Shown here: positions 9,192 to 17,192 of the stretch, in pieces
Numbering within the stretch: the stretch's first letter is position 1
How the letters are laid out: each line of letters starts with the position of its first letter
Source of the DNA: Lichenibacterium dinghuense
GTDB lineage: Bacteria; Pseudomonadota; Alphaproteobacteria; Rhizobiales; Beijerinckiaceae
Length of the DNA stretch: 64,000 nt
Reading direction: 5' to 3'
NCBI RefSeq assembly: GCF_021730615.1
Contig: NZ_JAJLMN010000001.1
Span: forward strand, 4,661,501 to 4,725,500
Position numbers and translations under genes: made by a program
The notes under the pieces: model-generated
Database searches by the model: none
What the model was told of the DNA's origin: nothing
Seen by the model: the letters and a program-made list of their open reading frames with translations, nothing else

Positions 9192-10118
9192 ATGAAGAAC
9201 GGCATCCACTTCCTGTCCGGCCTGCCCCGCTCGGGCTCGACGCTGCTCGGCGCCCTGTTGAAGCAGAATCCGAAGCTGCATTCCGGCATGTCGAGCCCCG
9301 TCGGGGGCATCATCGGCCGCGTGCAGGGCGCCATGGGCCCGCGCAGCGAGTTCTCCTCCGTGCTGACGGATCAGCATCGCCGCAACATCCTGCACGGGGT
9401 GTTCGAGGGCTTCTTCAAGGACGTCCACGGCGACAAGACCGTGATCGACACCAACCGCTCCTGGTGCTCCAAGCTGCCGCTCATCGATGCGCTCTATCCC
9501 GACGCGAAGGTCATCGTCTGCGTGCGCGACCTCGTGTGGATCATGGACAGCTTCGAGCGCGTGCTGCGCAAGAACGCGCTCGGCCAGTCCAAGATGTTCC
9601 AGCAGAAGGACGCGCTGACGGCCCACACGCGCGTCTCCTCGCTGGCGTCCCCCGGCGGCACGGTCGGCTTCGCCTGGAACGCCACGCAGGAGGCCTTCTA
9701 CGGCGAGTTCTCCGACAAGCTGATCGTGGTCGACTACGAGGCCCTGTGCCGCGAGCCGAAGCGCGTGATGGAGATCATCTACGCGCGGCTCGGGCTCGAA
9801 CCCTTCGAGCACGACTTCGACAACGTGGTCTACGGCGAGGGCGACAGCTTCGACGCCGACCTCGGCGTGCCGGGCCTTCACACGGTCGGCCGGCAGGTGC
9901 GCTTCTCCGAGCGCCCGACCATCCTGCCGCCGGAGCTCTACGAGCGCTTCTCGGGCCGCAACTTCTGGCGCCGGCCGGGCGGCAACCCGCGCGGCGTCGA
10001 GGTGATCCTGCCGTCCGCGCCGCGGGACGGCACGCGCCGCCCCATGGCCCCGAACCCGAACATGAACCAGGGCGGGCGCATGGCGATGGGCCGCATGCGC
10101 CCGCCGGCCGGCGCCTGA
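9192..10118 (+). CDS. Sulfotransferase family protein
   Basis: A 308-residue PAPS-dependent sulfotransferase. The 5'-phosphosulfate loop is HFLSGLPRSGSTLLGALL near the N-terminus, and the 3'-phosphate site lies in the KVIVCVRDLVWIMDSFERVL stretch. It begins directly with the catalytic core, with no signal peptide or transmembrane segment visible. The acceptor (carbohydrate, lipid or small molecule) cannot be predicted. A short Met/Asn/Arg/Pro-rich tail (about the last 25 residues) is unusual and may be disordered. ATG 9192 was chosen because the coding pattern and homology-like sequence begin there. It is divergent from the GST gene. Confidence 0.85.
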   Translation: MKNGIHFLSGLPRSGSTLLGALLKQNPKLHSGMSSPVGGIIGRVQGAMGPRSEFSSVLTDQHRRNILHGVFEGFFKDVHGDKTVIDTNRSWCSKLPLIDALYPDAKVIVCVRDLVWIMDSFERVLRKNALGQSKMFQQKDALTAHTRVSSLASPGGTVGFAWNATQEAFYGEFSDKLIVVDYEALCREPKRVMEIIYARLGLEPFEHDFDNVVYGEGDSFDADLGVPGLHTVGRQVRFSERPTILPPELYERFSGRNFWRRPGGNPRGVEVILPSAPRDGTRRPMAPNPNMNQGGRMAMGRMRPPAGA

Positions 10119-10201
10119 GCATCCGCTCACTCTTTCGCTTCCGTCGCGCCCGTCCGCGGTGCTAGGGGAGGAGTGGGGCGCGTCGAATTCGGGATCACGG
10201 G

Positions 10202-10957
10202 ATGCGACGCTTGAGACAGGTCGGCGCGGCGGTGCTGTTCGCCGCGCTCGGTTCGGCCGCCGCCAGCGCCGGGGTTTTGTCCGTCCAGTACGGCGGCCCC
10301 ATGATGGGCGAACCCTACGGCGGGCCGCCCGGCTTCGGTCCGGGCCCCGACGGGCCGGGCTACGGCATGGGCCCGCAGCGCCGGCGCACGGGCCCGTTCC
10401 GGACCTACCACGGCTTCCGCATCGATCTCGCGGACGCGCAGGGCGTCATCGACGTGGGGAGCGCGCTCGGCGAGGTCGAGCATCAGATCGATATCGTCGA
10501 CCGCTCGGGCATCGGCCCGTCGATGCTGGCGATGTTCCGCGCCGTGCCGATCCGCGTGTCCCCGTTCTTCGCGGGCGGGCACTACAGCGGCGGGCCCGAG
10601 GTGACGCTGGGCTCGCTGCAGCCCGGGGACGACCGGCCCGTCCTGCTGCACGAATACATGCACGTTCTGGAATACCGCAGCTTCCCGGGCCGGTTCCGCA
10701 ACCCCACCGTGCGGGGGTTCTACGAGGAAGCCCGCGCCGGGAACCTATTCCCGGCGGAATCATACATGATGTCGAACGCCGCGGAGTTCTTCGCCGTGAC
10801 GGCGAGTTGCTACCTCAACGGCACGGTGGCGCGCGACCCCTACACGCGCTCGGCCATCCGGCAGCGTCAGCCGGACTATTACGCCTACCTGGCCCGGCTG
10901 TTCGGGCCGCGCGGCGACAGCGCGTCGTCGGCCCCCGCGACCATCGCGGCCCGATGA
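10202..10957 (+). CDS. Exported protein with HExxH motif, putative zinc metallopeptidase
   Basis: A 251-residue protein whose N-terminal 20 or so residues form a signal peptide (RRLRQVGAAVLFAALGSAAASA), followed by a Gly/Pro-rich spacer to about residue 60. The C-terminal core has HEYMH at residues 150-154, a zinc-binding HExxH match, and NAAEFFAV with Glu195 about 41 residues later, where gluzincin-type peptidases place a third zinc ligand. This pairing recalls MtfA/M90 and lethal-factor-like folds. The peptidase function is inferred from these motifs only. It may act in the periplasm. The gene is single, followed by a small convergent gene. Confidence 0.65.
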   Translation: MRRLRQVGAAVLFAALGSAAASAGVLSVQYGGPMMGEPYGGPPGFGPGPDGPGYGMGPQRRRTGPFRTYHGFRIDLADAQGVIDVGSALGEVEHQIDIVDRSGIGPSMLAMFRAVPIRVSPFFAGGHYSGGPEVTLGSLQPGDDRPVLLHEYMHVLEYRSFPGRFRNPTVRGFYEEARAGNLFPAESYMMSNAAEFFAVTASCYLNGTVARDPYTRSAIRQRQPDYYAYLARLFGPRGDSASSAPATIAAR

Positions 10958-10961
10958 GCCG

Positions 10962-11168
10962 TCACGCCTTCGCGAGCGCGCCGTCGAGCAGGGCCATGAC
11001 CTCCTGCGGCGTCTCCTTCACGGGCACGATCCGGGCGGAGTCCTTCTCGACCGCGGTGGTCAGCAGCACGGCGCCGCCCGTCTTGTTGGGCGCGATCACC
11101 ACCACCTGGTCCATGTTGACGTGGATCGTGACGCCGGTGTTGGCCTGGGTCAGGCGGAGAAAGCGCAT
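10962..11168 (-). CDS. Conserved small hypothetical protein (68 aa)
   Basis: A 68-residue protein starting MRFLRLTQANTGVTIHVNMD. It alternates hydrophobic strands (VVVIAP, AVLLTTAVE) and ends in a helix (ETPQEVMALLDGALAKA). This beta-rich pattern with a terminal helix is seen in small uncharacterised bacterial proteins that contain Thr/Gly turns; no named family is recognised with confidence. The start at 11168 is preferred because the upstream extension to 11303 is Arg/Pro-rich. It is convergent with the HExxH gene (4 bp apart) and divergent from the NTF2-like gene. Confidence 0.65.
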   Translation of the reverse strand: MRFLRLTQANTGVTIHVNMDQVVVIAPNKTGGAVLLTTAVEKDSARIVPVKETPQEVMALLDGALAKA

Positions 11169-11317
11169 CCTGTCGGAGCCTCTTCGTTGGCGTTCATGCC
11201 GGGTTGACGGGACGTCGCTTATGCGCGGCTGCCTTCCGCGTCGCAAGGCGGTCCGCGGCGCGGCCGAACCCGGCCGGGGCGGCGCACGTTGAAGCGCCGA
11301 CACACGAGGACGAGACC

Positions 11318-11980
11318 ATGACGGGCGACAAGCAGCACGACGCCACGACCGAGTTCAACGAGGCGCTCGCGGCGGCCTTCGCGGCGAACAACTTCGAGGC
11401 GCTCGGCCCCTTCTTCACCGAGGACGCGAGCCTGCTGCCGCCCCGCGGTCGGCTCCTCGAAGGGCGCGCCGCCGCGGCCGCGTTCTGGGGCACGGTCGCC
11501 AACCGCTTCAACTCCGTGGTCTTCACCACCGTGGCGGTCAAGGATCTCGGGCCGGCGGCGCGCCGCGAGACAGGCTCCTATGCCATGGCGGGCGGCGAAG
11601 GGCAGCCCGTCGAGGGCAAATACGTCCTCGTGTGGCAGCTCGTCGACGGCGAATGGCAGATCGAGAGCGGCATCTGGAACCGCAACGGCGAGGCCGGGGG
11701 CGGCCGCCGCCAGGGGCAGCAGGGTCAGCCGGGCCAGGGCCAGGGCCAGGGCCGCCGTGGCCAGGGTCAGGGTCAAGGGCGCCAGGGCGGCTACCGGGGC
11801 GGCGCGGGCGGCGGCGGTGGCTATCGCCAGGGCGGCGGCCGTCCCTCGTTCCAGGGCGGCGCCGGCGGGATCGGCCAGGGCCGGGGTGGCGGCCGGCAGC
11901 AGGGCGGCGGGCACGGCCAGGGCGGGGGCGGATCGCTCTACGACGGCAACACGGGCCTCTACGGCAATCCCAAGGATTGA
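11318..11980 (+). CDS. NTF2-like (DUF4440/SgcJ-type) protein with Gly/Gln/Arg-rich tail
   Basis: A 220-residue protein. Residues 1-125 form an NTF2-like cone fold: FNEALAAAFAANNFEALGPFF helix, then FTEDASLLPPRGRLLEG, and closing strands KYVLVWQLVDGEWQIESGIW. Residues 126-215 are almost pure Gly, Gln and Arg with RGG/GQGQ repeats (bases about 11690-11930). No catalytic residues can be assigned; many such domains bind small ligands or have no known activity. No signal peptide is seen, unlike its paralogue at 12088. A GAGGA ribosome site precedes ATG 11318. The low-complexity tail may bind nucleic acid or drive condensation; that is inference. Confidence 0.75.
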   Translation: MTGDKQHDATTEFNEALAAAFAANNFEALGPFFTEDASLLPPRGRLLEGRAAAAAFWGTVANRFNSVVFTTVAVKDLGPAARRETGSYAMAGGEGQPVEGKYVLVWQLVDGEWQIESGIWNRNGEAGGGRRQGQQGQPGQGQGQGRRGQGQGQGRQGGYRGGAGGGGGYRQGGGRPSFQGGAGGIGQGRGGGRQQGGGHGQGGGGSLYDGNTGLYGNPKD

Positions 11981-12087
11981 GCCCGCGCCGAACGCTCGGG
12001 CCCCGACGGGGCCTCCACGATCGCCGCGGCCTCCGGCTCCCGCCGAGCACCGCGGCTTCCCCCACACATCGTCACAGGAACGAGTGC

Positions 12088-12585
12088 ATGCGTAACATCA
12101 TCGTCGCCACCCTCCTCTGCGGCCTGGCCGTCCCGGCCTTCGCGCAGGACGTGTCGGGCGCGCGCGAGGCCAGCGCCAAATTCGCCGCCGCCCTGTCGTC
12201 CGGCGACGCCCAGACGGCCGCGTCCTTCCTCGCCGACGACGCCGTGGCGCTGCCGCCCGGCCGGCCGCCGCTGAACGGCAAGGCCGACATCCAGCGCTTC
12301 CTCGGCAACATGACCCGCGCAGTGAAGAACCTGAAATACACGACCGACGACGTGAAGCCGATCGGCGACACCACGGCGCGCGAGGTCGGCACCTTCGCGT
12401 TCAAGCTCCAGGACAAGGACGTCGACGGGAAGTACCTCCTGATCTGGACCAAGGTCGGCGGCGACTGGAAGGTGTCGGCCGACATGTGGAACCGCGACGC
12501 GGGCAGCGGCGGCAAGAACGGCCGCAACGGGCGGAACGGCCGGCCGGGTGCCGGCAAGGCCGGGGGCGGCGCCGACGAGGAGTGA
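12088..12585 (+). CDS. Exported NTF2-like (DUF4440-type) protein
   Basis: A 165-residue protein with a clear signal peptide (MRNIIVATLLCGLAVPAFA, cleavage before QDV) and an NTF2-like domain parallel to the upstream gene: FAAALSSGDAQTAASFLADD, ALPPGRPPLNGKADIQRFL, and KYLLIWTKVGGDWKVSADMW. It ends in a short GGKNGRNGRNGRPG tail, a reduced version of the upstream gene's basic Gly-rich tail. The two are tandem paralogues, one exported and one apparently cytosolic. Function is unknown; SgcJ/EcaC-type or steroid-isomerase-like annotation would be only fold-level. Confidence 0.78.
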   Translation: MRNIIVATLLCGLAVPAFAQDVSGAREASAKFAAALSSGDAQTAASFLADDAVALPPGRPPLNGKADIQRFLGNMTRAVKNLKYTTDDVKPIGDTTAREVGTFAFKLQDKDVDGKYLLIWTKVGGDWKVSADMWNRDAGSGGKNGRNGRNGRPGAGKAGGGADEE

Positions 12586-12656
12586 CCGGAAGGGCCGCGG
12601 CGGGCGGGCGAACAAGCGGCCGCCCGGGCGCGTTGGCGGCCGCAGGAGCGACCGCC

Positions 12657-13661
12657 ATGATGAAACTGAAGCCGCTGGCCGAGCAGACCGTCGTCATCAC
12701 GGGCGCGTCGAGCGGCATCGGCCGCGTCACCGCCATCCGGGCCGCCCGGCGCGGCGCCCGCGTGGTGCTGATGGGCCGCGACGAGGCCGCGCTGCGCGAC
12801 GTCGCCGAGACGATCGCGACGCGGGGCGGCACCGCCCGCCACCGCGCCGGCGACGTCGGCCGTGAGGAGGACGTCGAGGCCGTCGCGAACCTCGCCGCCC
12901 TGGAGTTCGGCGGCTTCGACACCTGGGTCAACAACGCCGGCGTGGCGATGTTCTCGCGCCTCGAGGAGACCGTCGAGGCCGACGCGCGCCGGCTGTTCGA
13001 CACCAACTTCTGGGGCACGGTGCACGGCTCGCTCGTGGCGCTGAAGACGCTGAAGCTGTCGGGCGGCGCGCTGGTCAACGTCGGCAGCATCGCGGGCGAC
13101 TTCGGCGTGCCGGTGCAGGGCATGTATTCCGCGAGCAAGCACGCCGTGCGGGCCTTCACCGACACGCTGCGCATCGAGCTCGAGGCGGAGGGCGCACCGG
13201 TCTCCGTGACGCTGGTGAAGCCCGCCGCGGTCGCGACGCCGATCATCGGCAACGTCGTCAACACCACGGGGCGCGAGGCGAAGCTGCCGGCGCCCCATTA
13301 CGCGCCCGAGGAGGTCGCCCACGCGATCCTCTACGCCGCCGAACACCCGCAGCGCGACATCTACGTCGGCGGCACGGGCCGGCTGATGTCGCTGTTCGCG
13401 CAGGCGGCGCCGCACCTCGCCGACAAGGTCAGCGCCCGTTTCGGCGAGGAAGCGCAACTCGGCGAGCCCCAGGGCGAGCGCGCCGACAACCTCCACGCGC
13501 CGGGCGACCACGCGGCCGCGGCGGACGAGGCCGACACGGGCCGGCGCAGCCTCTACACGCGGGCGACGCTGGACCCGAACTCGCCCGTCGCGGCCGCGAC
13601 GGCGGCGAGCGGCGCGCTGTTCGACCTCGCCCTCTCGATCCTGGCGCCCCGCAGGAATTGA
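12657..13661 (+). CDS. Short-chain dehydrogenase/reductase (SDR)
   Basis: A 334-residue classical SDR. The NAD(P)-binding TGASSGIG motif is at about residues 14-21, NNAG at about 90, the catalytic Ser in VNVGSIAGDFG, and the YSASK Tyr/Lys pair at about residues 158-162. The ARRGARVVLMGRD segment after the Rossmann loop has an Arg, suggesting NADP. About 90 residues beyond the classical core (from LMSLFAQAAPHLADKV) form an extension typical of a bacterial subgroup of membrane-associated SDRs. ATG 12657 has GGAG seven to eight bases upstream. The substrate is unknown. DUF3429 follows with 5 bp between the genes. Confidence 0.9.
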   Translation: MMKLKPLAEQTVVITGASSGIGRVTAIRAARRGARVVLMGRDEAALRDVAETIATRGGTARHRAGDVGREEDVEAVANLAALEFGGFDTWVNNAGVAMFSRLEETVEADARRLFDTNFWGTVHGSLVALKTLKLSGGALVNVGSIAGDFGVPVQGMYSASKHAVRAFTDTLRIELEAEGAPVSVTLVKPAAVATPIIGNVVNTTGREAKLPAPHYAPEEVAHAILYAAEHPQRDIYVGGTGRLMSLFAQAAPHLADKVSARFGEEAQLGEPQGERADNLHAPGDHAAAADEADTGRRSLYTRATLDPNSPVAAATAASGALFDLALSILAPRRN

Positions 13662-13666
13662 CACCC

Positions 13667-14149
13667 ATGTCGACCACCACCACGGATCAGGCGGCCGCGA
13701 CGGCGCCGAGCGCCGGCAACAATCCCCCGCTGCCCTTCGTGCTGGGCCTGAGCGGGCTGATCCCGTTCTGGGCCCTCGCCTTCGCGCTCGTGACGGGCTG
13801 GCCGCACGCCCTGCCGTCCTCCGAGGCGGCGGGGCTGCTCGCAACCTATGCGGCCACCATCCTGTCCTTCCTCGGCGGGATCCGCTGGGGCGTGGCCGTC
13901 GCGACGCCGGACCAGCGCCGCGTCGCGACCGACTACGTCTTCGGCGTGACGCCGCAGCTCTTCGGCTGGGGGGCGCTGGTCCTGCCCGACCCGTGGCGCT
14001 TCGTCGTGCTGGCGATCGGCGTGCTGGCGCTCGGGCCGATCGACCGCAACCTAGTGGCCCGCGGCCTCGCGCCCGACTGGTTCGGCCGGCTGAGGATGCT
14101 GCTCAGCCTCGGCGCGGGTGCGGCCCTGTTCGTCGCGGCCTTCGCCTGA
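13667..14149 (+). CDS. DUF3429 family inner-membrane protein
   Basis: A 160-residue protein with about four to five hydrophobic segments: FVLGLSGLIPFWALAFALV, a segment including ATYAATILSFLGGIRWGVAV, a central YVFGVTPQLFGWGALVL, FVVLAIGVLALG and MLLSLGAGAALFVAAF. The SFLGGIRWG motif and DRNLVARGLAPDWFGRLR are characteristic of DUF3429, an uncharacterised inner-membrane family frequent in proteobacteria. It starts 5 bp after the SDR stop and is probably co-transcribed. A hairpin at 14299-14340 may end the transcript. No function is known for the family. Confidence 0.87.
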   Translation: MSTTTTDQAAATAPSAGNNPPLPFVLGLSGLIPFWALAFALVTGWPHALPSSEAAGLLATYAATILSFLGGIRWGVAVATPDQRRVATDYVFGVTPQLFGWGALVLPDPWRFVVLAIGVLALGPIDRNLVARGLAPDWFGRLRMLLSLGAGAALFVAAFA

Positions 14150-14298
14150 CGCCTGGCCGGCCCGTGCTGCCGGCCGGGCGATCTCGGCGCCGCGGCGGCG
14201 GTGGGCGGCTTCCGCCGCCTCGGCTCCTGCGCAGCATTGCCGCCCGCGTCTCCTGAGCGACGCCGGAGCCGCCGACGGCGAGCGGCCTCCCCTGAACG

Positions 14299-14340
14299 CG
14301 AAAGGCCCGAGGACCGTGTCGCGGTCCTCAGGCCTTTCGT
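14299..14340. terminator. Strong hairpin, probable bidirectional terminator
   Basis: A near-perfect 17-bp stem (left arm 14299-14315 CGAAAGGCCCGAGGACC, right arm 14323-14339 GGTCCTCAGGCCTTTCG) with a 7-nt loop and one G-U type mismatch. The AAAGG/CCTTT ends give short A/T runs on both sides. It lies between convergent genes ending at 14149 and 14366, so it suits both. No long U tract follows. Confidence 0.7.
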
Positions 14341-14365
14341 CTTGGCGGCCGGGGGGCCGCCCGGC

Positions 14366-14593
14366 TCAGTTCGGACCGCCGCTCCGCTCCGCGGGGCAGA
14401 CCGGCCGCAGCTCCTTCGAGGTCACGCCGTAGCCGCTGTCGATCGCCACGGCCGCGAGCGGGCAGGGCACCAGGCGGCTGTGGACCACCGCGGCGTCGGC
14501 CGTCTGCGGCGGGTTGAACAGGGCGACGCCGACCAGCGTGGCGACCACGGCGGCGATGCCCGACGACAGTCCGAGGAGGGCTTTGTTCTTCAT
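14366..14593 (-). CDS. Small exported or membrane-anchored hypothetical protein (75 aa)
   Basis: A 75-residue protein starting MKNKALLGLSSGIAAVVATLVGVALF, a single hydrophobic segment after a basic N-terminus, that is, an uncleaved anchor or signal peptide. The periplasmic remainder has two Cys (VPCPLAA and RPVCPAE) that could form a disulfide. No family is recognised. ATG 14593 is preferred over an in-frame ATG at 14680 because the extra residues are basic and precede the signal-like segment. Similar short proteins with a single N-terminal helix are common in Hyphomicrobiales. Confidence 0.65.
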   Translation of the reverse strand: MKNKALLGLSSGIAAVVATLVGVALFNPPQTADAAVVHSRLVPCPLAAVAIDSGYGVTSKELRPVCPAERSGGPN

Positions 14594-14923
14594 GTCGCTC
14601 CCGCGCAAGCATGGCACCCGGGCGCGCAGGCTCGGGGTGCCGGATCGGCCCTCGGCACGCATGGCCTCGCGTGCGGGCACGACCCTGAAGGGTCTGGTTA
14701 GTCCGCCGCGCCGGCGCCCGCTAGTGCGGGGCCGCCACAGTCAGGCTCTGGCTTGAGAATGCCGTCGGGGCCGCCCCGGTTCCCACATATGCGGCAAGCC
14801 TGCCGCAATTCCGACATGCGACGGAGGTCCCTCGGCCGGGGTGCGGCGCGCCCCTTGCGAAGAGAACAAAAGCGGTACATCTCCGAGCCGAGACGCCGCG
14901 CAACCGAGAGACGCCTTCCCCCG
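14594..14923. other. Intergenic region between the 75-aa gene and parC
   Basis: About 330 bp with no supported gene. A short hairpin GCGGCA/TGCCGC with a 4-nt loop is at 14791-14806. No convincing sigma-70 promoter was found by eye. Both flanking genes are transcribed outward, so two promoters should lie here. Confidence 0.5.
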
Positions 14924-17173
14924 ATGGCCAGGACCGCATCCCCGCCGCCCCTGCCGCCCGCCGAGCCCGTGGTGGTGAAGCTGCGCGAGGCGCTGGAGGA
15001 GCGCTACCTCGCCTACGCGCTGTCCACCATCATGGGCCGCGCGCTGCCGGACGCGCGCGACGGGCTGAAGCCGGTGCACCGCCGCATCCTCTACGGCATG
15101 CAGGTGCTGAAGCTCGACCCCGCGACGGCCTTCAAGAAATGCGCGAAGATCGTCGGCGACGTGATGGGCGACTTCCACCCCCACGGCGACCAGGCGATCT
15201 ACGACGCGCTGGTGCGGCTCGCGCAGGACTTCTCGTCCCGCTATCCGCTGGTCGACGGGCAGGGCAACTTCGGCAACATCGACGGCGATCCGGCCGCGGC
15301 CTACCGCTACACCGAAGCCCGCATGACGGAGTTCGCCAAGCTCCTGCTCGACGGCATCGAGCACGACACGGTGGACCTGCGCCCCAACTATTCGGGCGAC
15401 AAGGAGGAGCCGGTGGTGCTCCCCGCCGCCTTCCCGAACCTGCTCGCCAACGGCGCGCAGGGCATCGCGGTCGGCATGGCGACCTCGATCCCGCCGCACA
15501 ACATCGTCGAGCTCTGCGATGCGGCGCTCCACCTCGTCGCGCATCCCGAGGCCGAGAATCCCGAGCTCCTGGCGCATGTGCGCGGGCCGGACTTCCCCAC
15601 CGGCGGCGTCTGCGTCGAGGACGCGGCCGCGATCGCCGAGAGCTACCGCACCGGCCGCGGCTCGTTCCGGCTGCGCGCGCGCTGGAGCGTCGAGCAGGGC
15701 GAGCGCGGCGCCTGGGTCGCGGTCGTCACCGAGGTGCCCTACGGCGTGCAGAAGTCGCGGCTGATCGAGCGGCTGGCCGAGGTCATCAACGAGAAGAAGA
15801 CGCCGCTCGTCGCGGACGTGCGCGACGAATCGGCCGAGGACGTGCGCGTGGTGATCGAGCCGCGCAACCGCGCCGTCGAGGCCGGCGTGATGATGGAGCA
15901 CCTGTTCCGTCTCACCGAACTCGAAGTGCGCGTGCCGCTCAACATGAACGTGCTGGTGGACGGCGTCGTGCCGCGCGTCATCGGGCTCAAGGAGGCGCTG
16001 CAGCAGTGGCTGGAGCACCGCCGCGCCGTGCTGGTGCGCCAGTCGCGCCACCGCCTGTCCGAGATCGAGCGGCGGCTCGAACTGCTGGCCGGCATGCTGA
16101 TCGTGTTCCTCAACCTCGACGAGGTGATCCGCATCGTCCGCGAGGAGGACGACCCCAAGGCCGAGCTGAAGCGCGCCTTCGCGCTCACCGACCTGCAGGC
16201 CGACTACGTGCTCGACACGCGGCTGCGCGCCCTGCGCCGCCTGGAGGAGATGCAACTCAGGAAGGAGCACGACAGGCTCGTCAAGGAGCGCGACAGGCTC
16301 GTCGACCTCGTGGGCAGCGAGCCAAAGCAGTGGAAGGCGGTGGCCAAGCAGATCGGCGAGGTGCGCGAGAAGTACGGGCCGGACACGCCGCTCGGCCGCC
16401 GGCGCACGAGCTTCGCGCCGCTGCCCTATTTCGACGCCACCGTATCGACGGCGAGCTTCATCGAGCGCGAGCCCGTCACCGTGGTGGTCAGCGAGAAGGG
16501 CTGGATCCGGACCATGAAGGGCCACGGCGCCGACACGGCGACGCTGTCCTTCAAGGGCGACGACAGCTTCCGCCTCGCCTTCCCGGCCGAGACCACGGGG
16601 CGCATCGTCGTGCTGGCGACGGACGGCAAGGTGTTCACGCTGGACGTCGGCAAGCTCCCCGGCGGCCGCGGCTTCGGCGAGCCGCTCAGGCTGATGGCCG
16701 ACCTCGGCGAGGGCGAGGACGTGGCCGCCGTGATGCCCTTCGAGGAGGGCGGGCGCGTGCTGCTCGCGACGGGCGACGGGCGCGGGTTCGTGGCCGCCAT
16801 GGCGGACCTCGTGGTCGGCACCCGCAAGGGCAAGGCGCTGATGTCGCCGAACGCCCCCGCCAAGGCCAAGCTGATGGTGCCGGCGCGCGGCGATCACGTC
16901 GCCGTGGTGAGCAACGACCGCCACATGGCGGTGTTCCCGCTGATCCAGGTGCCCGCCATGGCGCGCGGCAAGGGCGTGAAGCTGCAGCGCGCCGTGGCCG
17001 GGCTGGCGGACGTCCGCGTCTTCACCCTCGCCGACGGGCTGCCCTGGCAGGACGCGTCCGGCAAGGACCACATGCTCGGGCCGAAGGACATCGCGCCCTG
17101 GATCGGCAACCGCGCCGACCGCGGCCGCCTGCCGCCGCGCGGCTTCCGGCGGGACAACCGCTTCGGGCCCTGA
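14924..17173 (+). CDS. parC: DNA topoisomerase IV subunit A
   Basis: A 749-residue type IIA topoisomerase A subunit, which decatenates chromosomes with ParE. The N-terminal breakage-reunion domain shows [39 protein letters not shown] and the catalytic Tyr129 in [10 protein letters not shown]. After the coiled-coil gate come a few beta-pinwheel blades (for example [32 protein letters not shown]). The blades are fewer than in GyrA and a GyrA-box is not evident, which, with the length, indicates ParC rather than GyrA. The start is ATG 14924. It is a single gene; parE is not in the window. Confidence 0.96.
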   Translation: MARTASPPPLPPAEPVVVKLREALEERYLAYALSTIMGRALPDARDGLKPVHRRILYGMQVLKLDPATAFKKCAKIVGDVMGDFHPHGDQAIYDALVRLAQDFSSRYPLVDGQGNFGNIDGDPAAAYRYTEARMTEFAKLLLDGIEHDTVDLRPNYSGDKEEPVVLPAAFPNLLANGAQGIAVGMATSIPPHNIVELCDAALHLVAHPEAENPELLAHVRGPDFPTGGVCVEDAAAIAESYRTGRGSFRLRARWSVEQGERGAWVAVVTEVPYGVQKSRLIERLAEVINEKKTPLVADVRDESAEDVRVVIEPRNRAVEAGVMMEHLFRLTELEVRVPLNMNVLVDGVVPRVIGLKEALQQWLEHRRAVLVRQSRHRLSEIERRLELLAGMLIVFLNLDEVIRIVREEDDPKAELKRAFALTDLQADYVLDTRLRALRRLEEMQLRKEHDRLVKERDRLVDLVGSEPKQWKAVAKQIGEVREKYGPDTPLGRRRTSFAPLPYFDATVSTASFIEREPVTVVVSEKGWIRTMKGHGADTATLSFKGDDSFRLAFPAETTGRIVVLATDGKVFTLDVGKLPGGRGFGEPLRLMADLGEGEDVAAVMPFEEGGRVLLATGDGRGFVAAMADLVVGTRKGKALMSPNAPAKAKLMVPARGDHVAVVSNDRHMAVFPLIQVPAMARGKGVKLQRAVAGLADVRVFTLADGLPWQDASGKDHMLGPKDIAPWIGNRADRGRLPPRGFRRDNRFGP

Positions 17174-17192
17174 GGGCCAGCGCCCCGCCCGG

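Noticed and set aside
11690-11930. Tandem DNA repeat or mobile element
   Set aside because: The repetition follows Gly/Gln/Arg codons and lies inside one reading frame, so it is low-complexity protein, not a mobile repeat.
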